A stretch of 64,000 nt of DNA. It comes from an uncultured Cohaesibacter sp. Lineage in GTDB: Bacteria; Pseudomonadota; Alphaproteobacteria; Rhizobiales; Cohaesibacteraceae. The stretch is from NCBI RefSeq assembly GCF_963662805.1, contig NZ_OY759852.1:124001-188000 (forward strand), in the 5' to 3' direction. The translations under genes were made by a program, and so were the position numbers. Shown here piece by piece: positions 62,982-64,000 of this stretch (within the stretch, counting starts at the first letter, position 1; each line of letters opens with the position of its first letter). The notes beneath the pieces were generated by a model that saw nothing but the letters and a program-made list of their open reading frames with translations, did no database searches and was not told the DNA's origin.

Positions 62982-64000
62982 TCAGGAGATGGCCCTCCCC
63001 CTCAAGGTGTTATCAATCGCTTCTGATATATTGAGAACCTGCTCGTCCGCGTTCTTCTCACCCATGATCATCAATCCGATGGGTGCGCTGTCTGCCGGAC
63101 CGATTGGAATGGTTGCACAGGGCCGTCCAAGGACGTTTCCGATTGAGGTGTTGCGCAGAGACTTGACGTTGGCCTCGCGATAGACCTCGTCTGATGCGAG
63201 CAGAGGCTTGATTTCGGGCGGGATCATCGCAACGGTCGGCATCAGGATGGCGTCATAATTGCGGGTCGCCAAATGGGTGCGCTCCTGCATGTCCTTCTGC
63301 AGATCGAGCATTTCGATATAGTCCGCAGCCGAGATGCTTGCGGCGGCGGCAATCCGGCTCGCCACGCGCGGGTCCATGTCCTGAGCGTGGGCTTTCATGA
63401 AGGCCCGATGCTCGTGATGCGCCTCGGCTCCCACAAGACCGCCAAGCTGGGCGATTTCGCTGAAGCGGTGGATCGCATCCACCTTGATGCGCTCAAGACG
63501 CGCTCCGGCCTTTGAAATGGCTTCAAGAGCGCGGACGAAGCCTGCCGCGACCTCCACATCCAGACCGTCCAGAGCGATTGTTTCGAGAATGCCGAAGCGC
63601 AGTCCTGCGATTGAGCGCACATCGGGATCGGGCACCGGCAGACCGGCCATGATGTGATCAAGAATGCGGCAACACTGGATCGAGTTGGCAATCGGTCCAA
63701 TGGTGTCAAGAGACCGACCGAGGGTGAAGACACCCTTCATCGGATGGCGGCCATAGCTGGGCTTGAAGCCATAAAGGCGGTTGAAGGCGGCTGGAATGCG
63801 CACAGAGCCGCCGGTATCAGACCCGATGGCAGCGACGGCCATATTCTCGACAACAGAAATCGCCGCCCCGGCGGAAGAGCCGCCCGGCACGCGACCGATC
63901 TGGCGATCCCAGACGTTGAGCGGCGTTCCGAAATGGGGGTTGATGCCAAGGCCCGAATAGGCGAATTCGGTCATGTTGGTGTGGCCAAGGAAAATCGCCC
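62982..64000 (-). CDS. Amidase signature family protein, 5' end cut by the window
   Basis: About 339 residues of the C-terminal part are visible. They start inside the fold with GHTNMTEFAYSGLGINPHFG and contain the amidase signature (GRVPGGSSAGAA and SDTGGSVRIPAAFNRLYGFKPSYG), with the catalytic serines in place. The start and the catalytic lysine lie beyond position 64000. Members hydrolyse amides, including those in aminoacyl-tRNA amidation and in catabolism. The substrate is unknown. The next gene downstream is an Lrp-type regulator. Confidence 0.85.
   Translation of the reverse strand, partial: AIFLGHTNMTEFAYSGLGINPHFGTPLNVWDRQIGRVPGGSSAGAAISVVENMAVAAIGSDTGGSVRIPAAFNRLYGFKPSYGRHPMKGVFTLGRSLDTIGPIANSIQCCRILDHIMAGLPVPDPDVRSIAGLRFGILETIALDGLDVEVAAGFVRALEAISKAGARLERIKVDAIHRFSEIAQLGGLVGAEAHHEHRAFMKAHAQDMDPRVASRIAAAASISAADYIEMLDLQKDMQERTHLATRNYDAILMPTVAMIPPEIKPLLASDEVYREANVKSLRNTSIGNVLGRPCATIPIGPADSAPIGLMIMGEKNADEQVLNISEAIDNTLRGRAIS

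Noticed and set aside
1..64000. CRISPR array, prophage, IS element or integrase
   Set aside because: No regularly spaced direct repeats, transposase, integrase or phage structural gene was seen in either strand.

Overview
The window looks like chromosomal DNA of an alphaproteobacterium, most likely a marine or host-associated member of the Hyphomicrobiales. The reasons are the C-P lyase operon layout with phnF divergent from phnG and a hexapeptide acetyltransferase inside the operon, the Sinorhizobium-type aglEFGAK/aglR locus, the branched-chain-type transporters and the GC-rich coding sequence. The genus is inference. No rRNA, tRNA, CRISPR array, insertion sequence or phage gene was seen.

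Layout. (1) 223-10386, all minus strand: a catabolic or import block with an M20 amidohydrolase, two proteins of the 2-aminothiazoline-4-carboxylate (ATC) hydrolase family, a DAO-type FAD oxidoreductase, a complete LivJHMGF-type ABC transporter and a class V PLP enzyme resembling cysteine desulfurases. This suggests uptake and opening of a sulfur- or nitrogen-containing amino acid derivative. (2) 10834-17079: a membrane-anchored endonuclease/exonuclease/phosphatase protein, then a TetR regulator divergent from an RND efflux pair. (3) 17194-28434: an envelope cluster of mostly unknown genes built around an exported caspase-like protease with Sel1 repeats and a peptidoglycan-binding tail. With it are two OmpA-like proteins sharing a C-terminal module, a single-span membrane protein, two unknown cytosolic proteins and a divergent pair of exported proteins, one with a DUF4384-like domain. 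This is the best candidate for an undescribed system. (4) 28850-42963: a full phosphonate (C-P lyase) locus, phnGHIJKL, acetyltransferase, phnCDE1E2, a 2H-phosphoesterase (DUF1045), phnM and phnN, with divergent phnF. Two Pho boxes and a PhnF-like operator are visible. (5) 43170-52025: small conserved proteins, a convergent response regulator and hybrid kinase, DUF4202 and CbiX-like proteins, a MenA-like prenyltransferase, a PCu(A)C copper chaperone and a BASS-family transporter. (6) 52201-61857: an alpha-glucoside uptake and hydrolysis locus (aglEFGAK with divergent aglR) followed by a GH1 beta-glucosidase. (7) 61858-64000: a possible structured RNA, an Lrp/AsnC regulator and an amidase cut by the window edge.

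Sequence quality matters here. Eight otherwise well-conserved genes (livG, livJ, the caspase gene, one ompA-like gene, phnD, the phn acetyltransferase, phnK and phnJ) are broken by about eleven single-base indels, several in G or C runs. Seven of them lie between 35.1 and 39.3 kb. The protein sequence resumes perfectly in the shifted frame each time, so I treat these mainly as probable sequencing or assembly errors. True slippage mutations cannot be excluded. The affected genes are listed over their full span as frameshifted.
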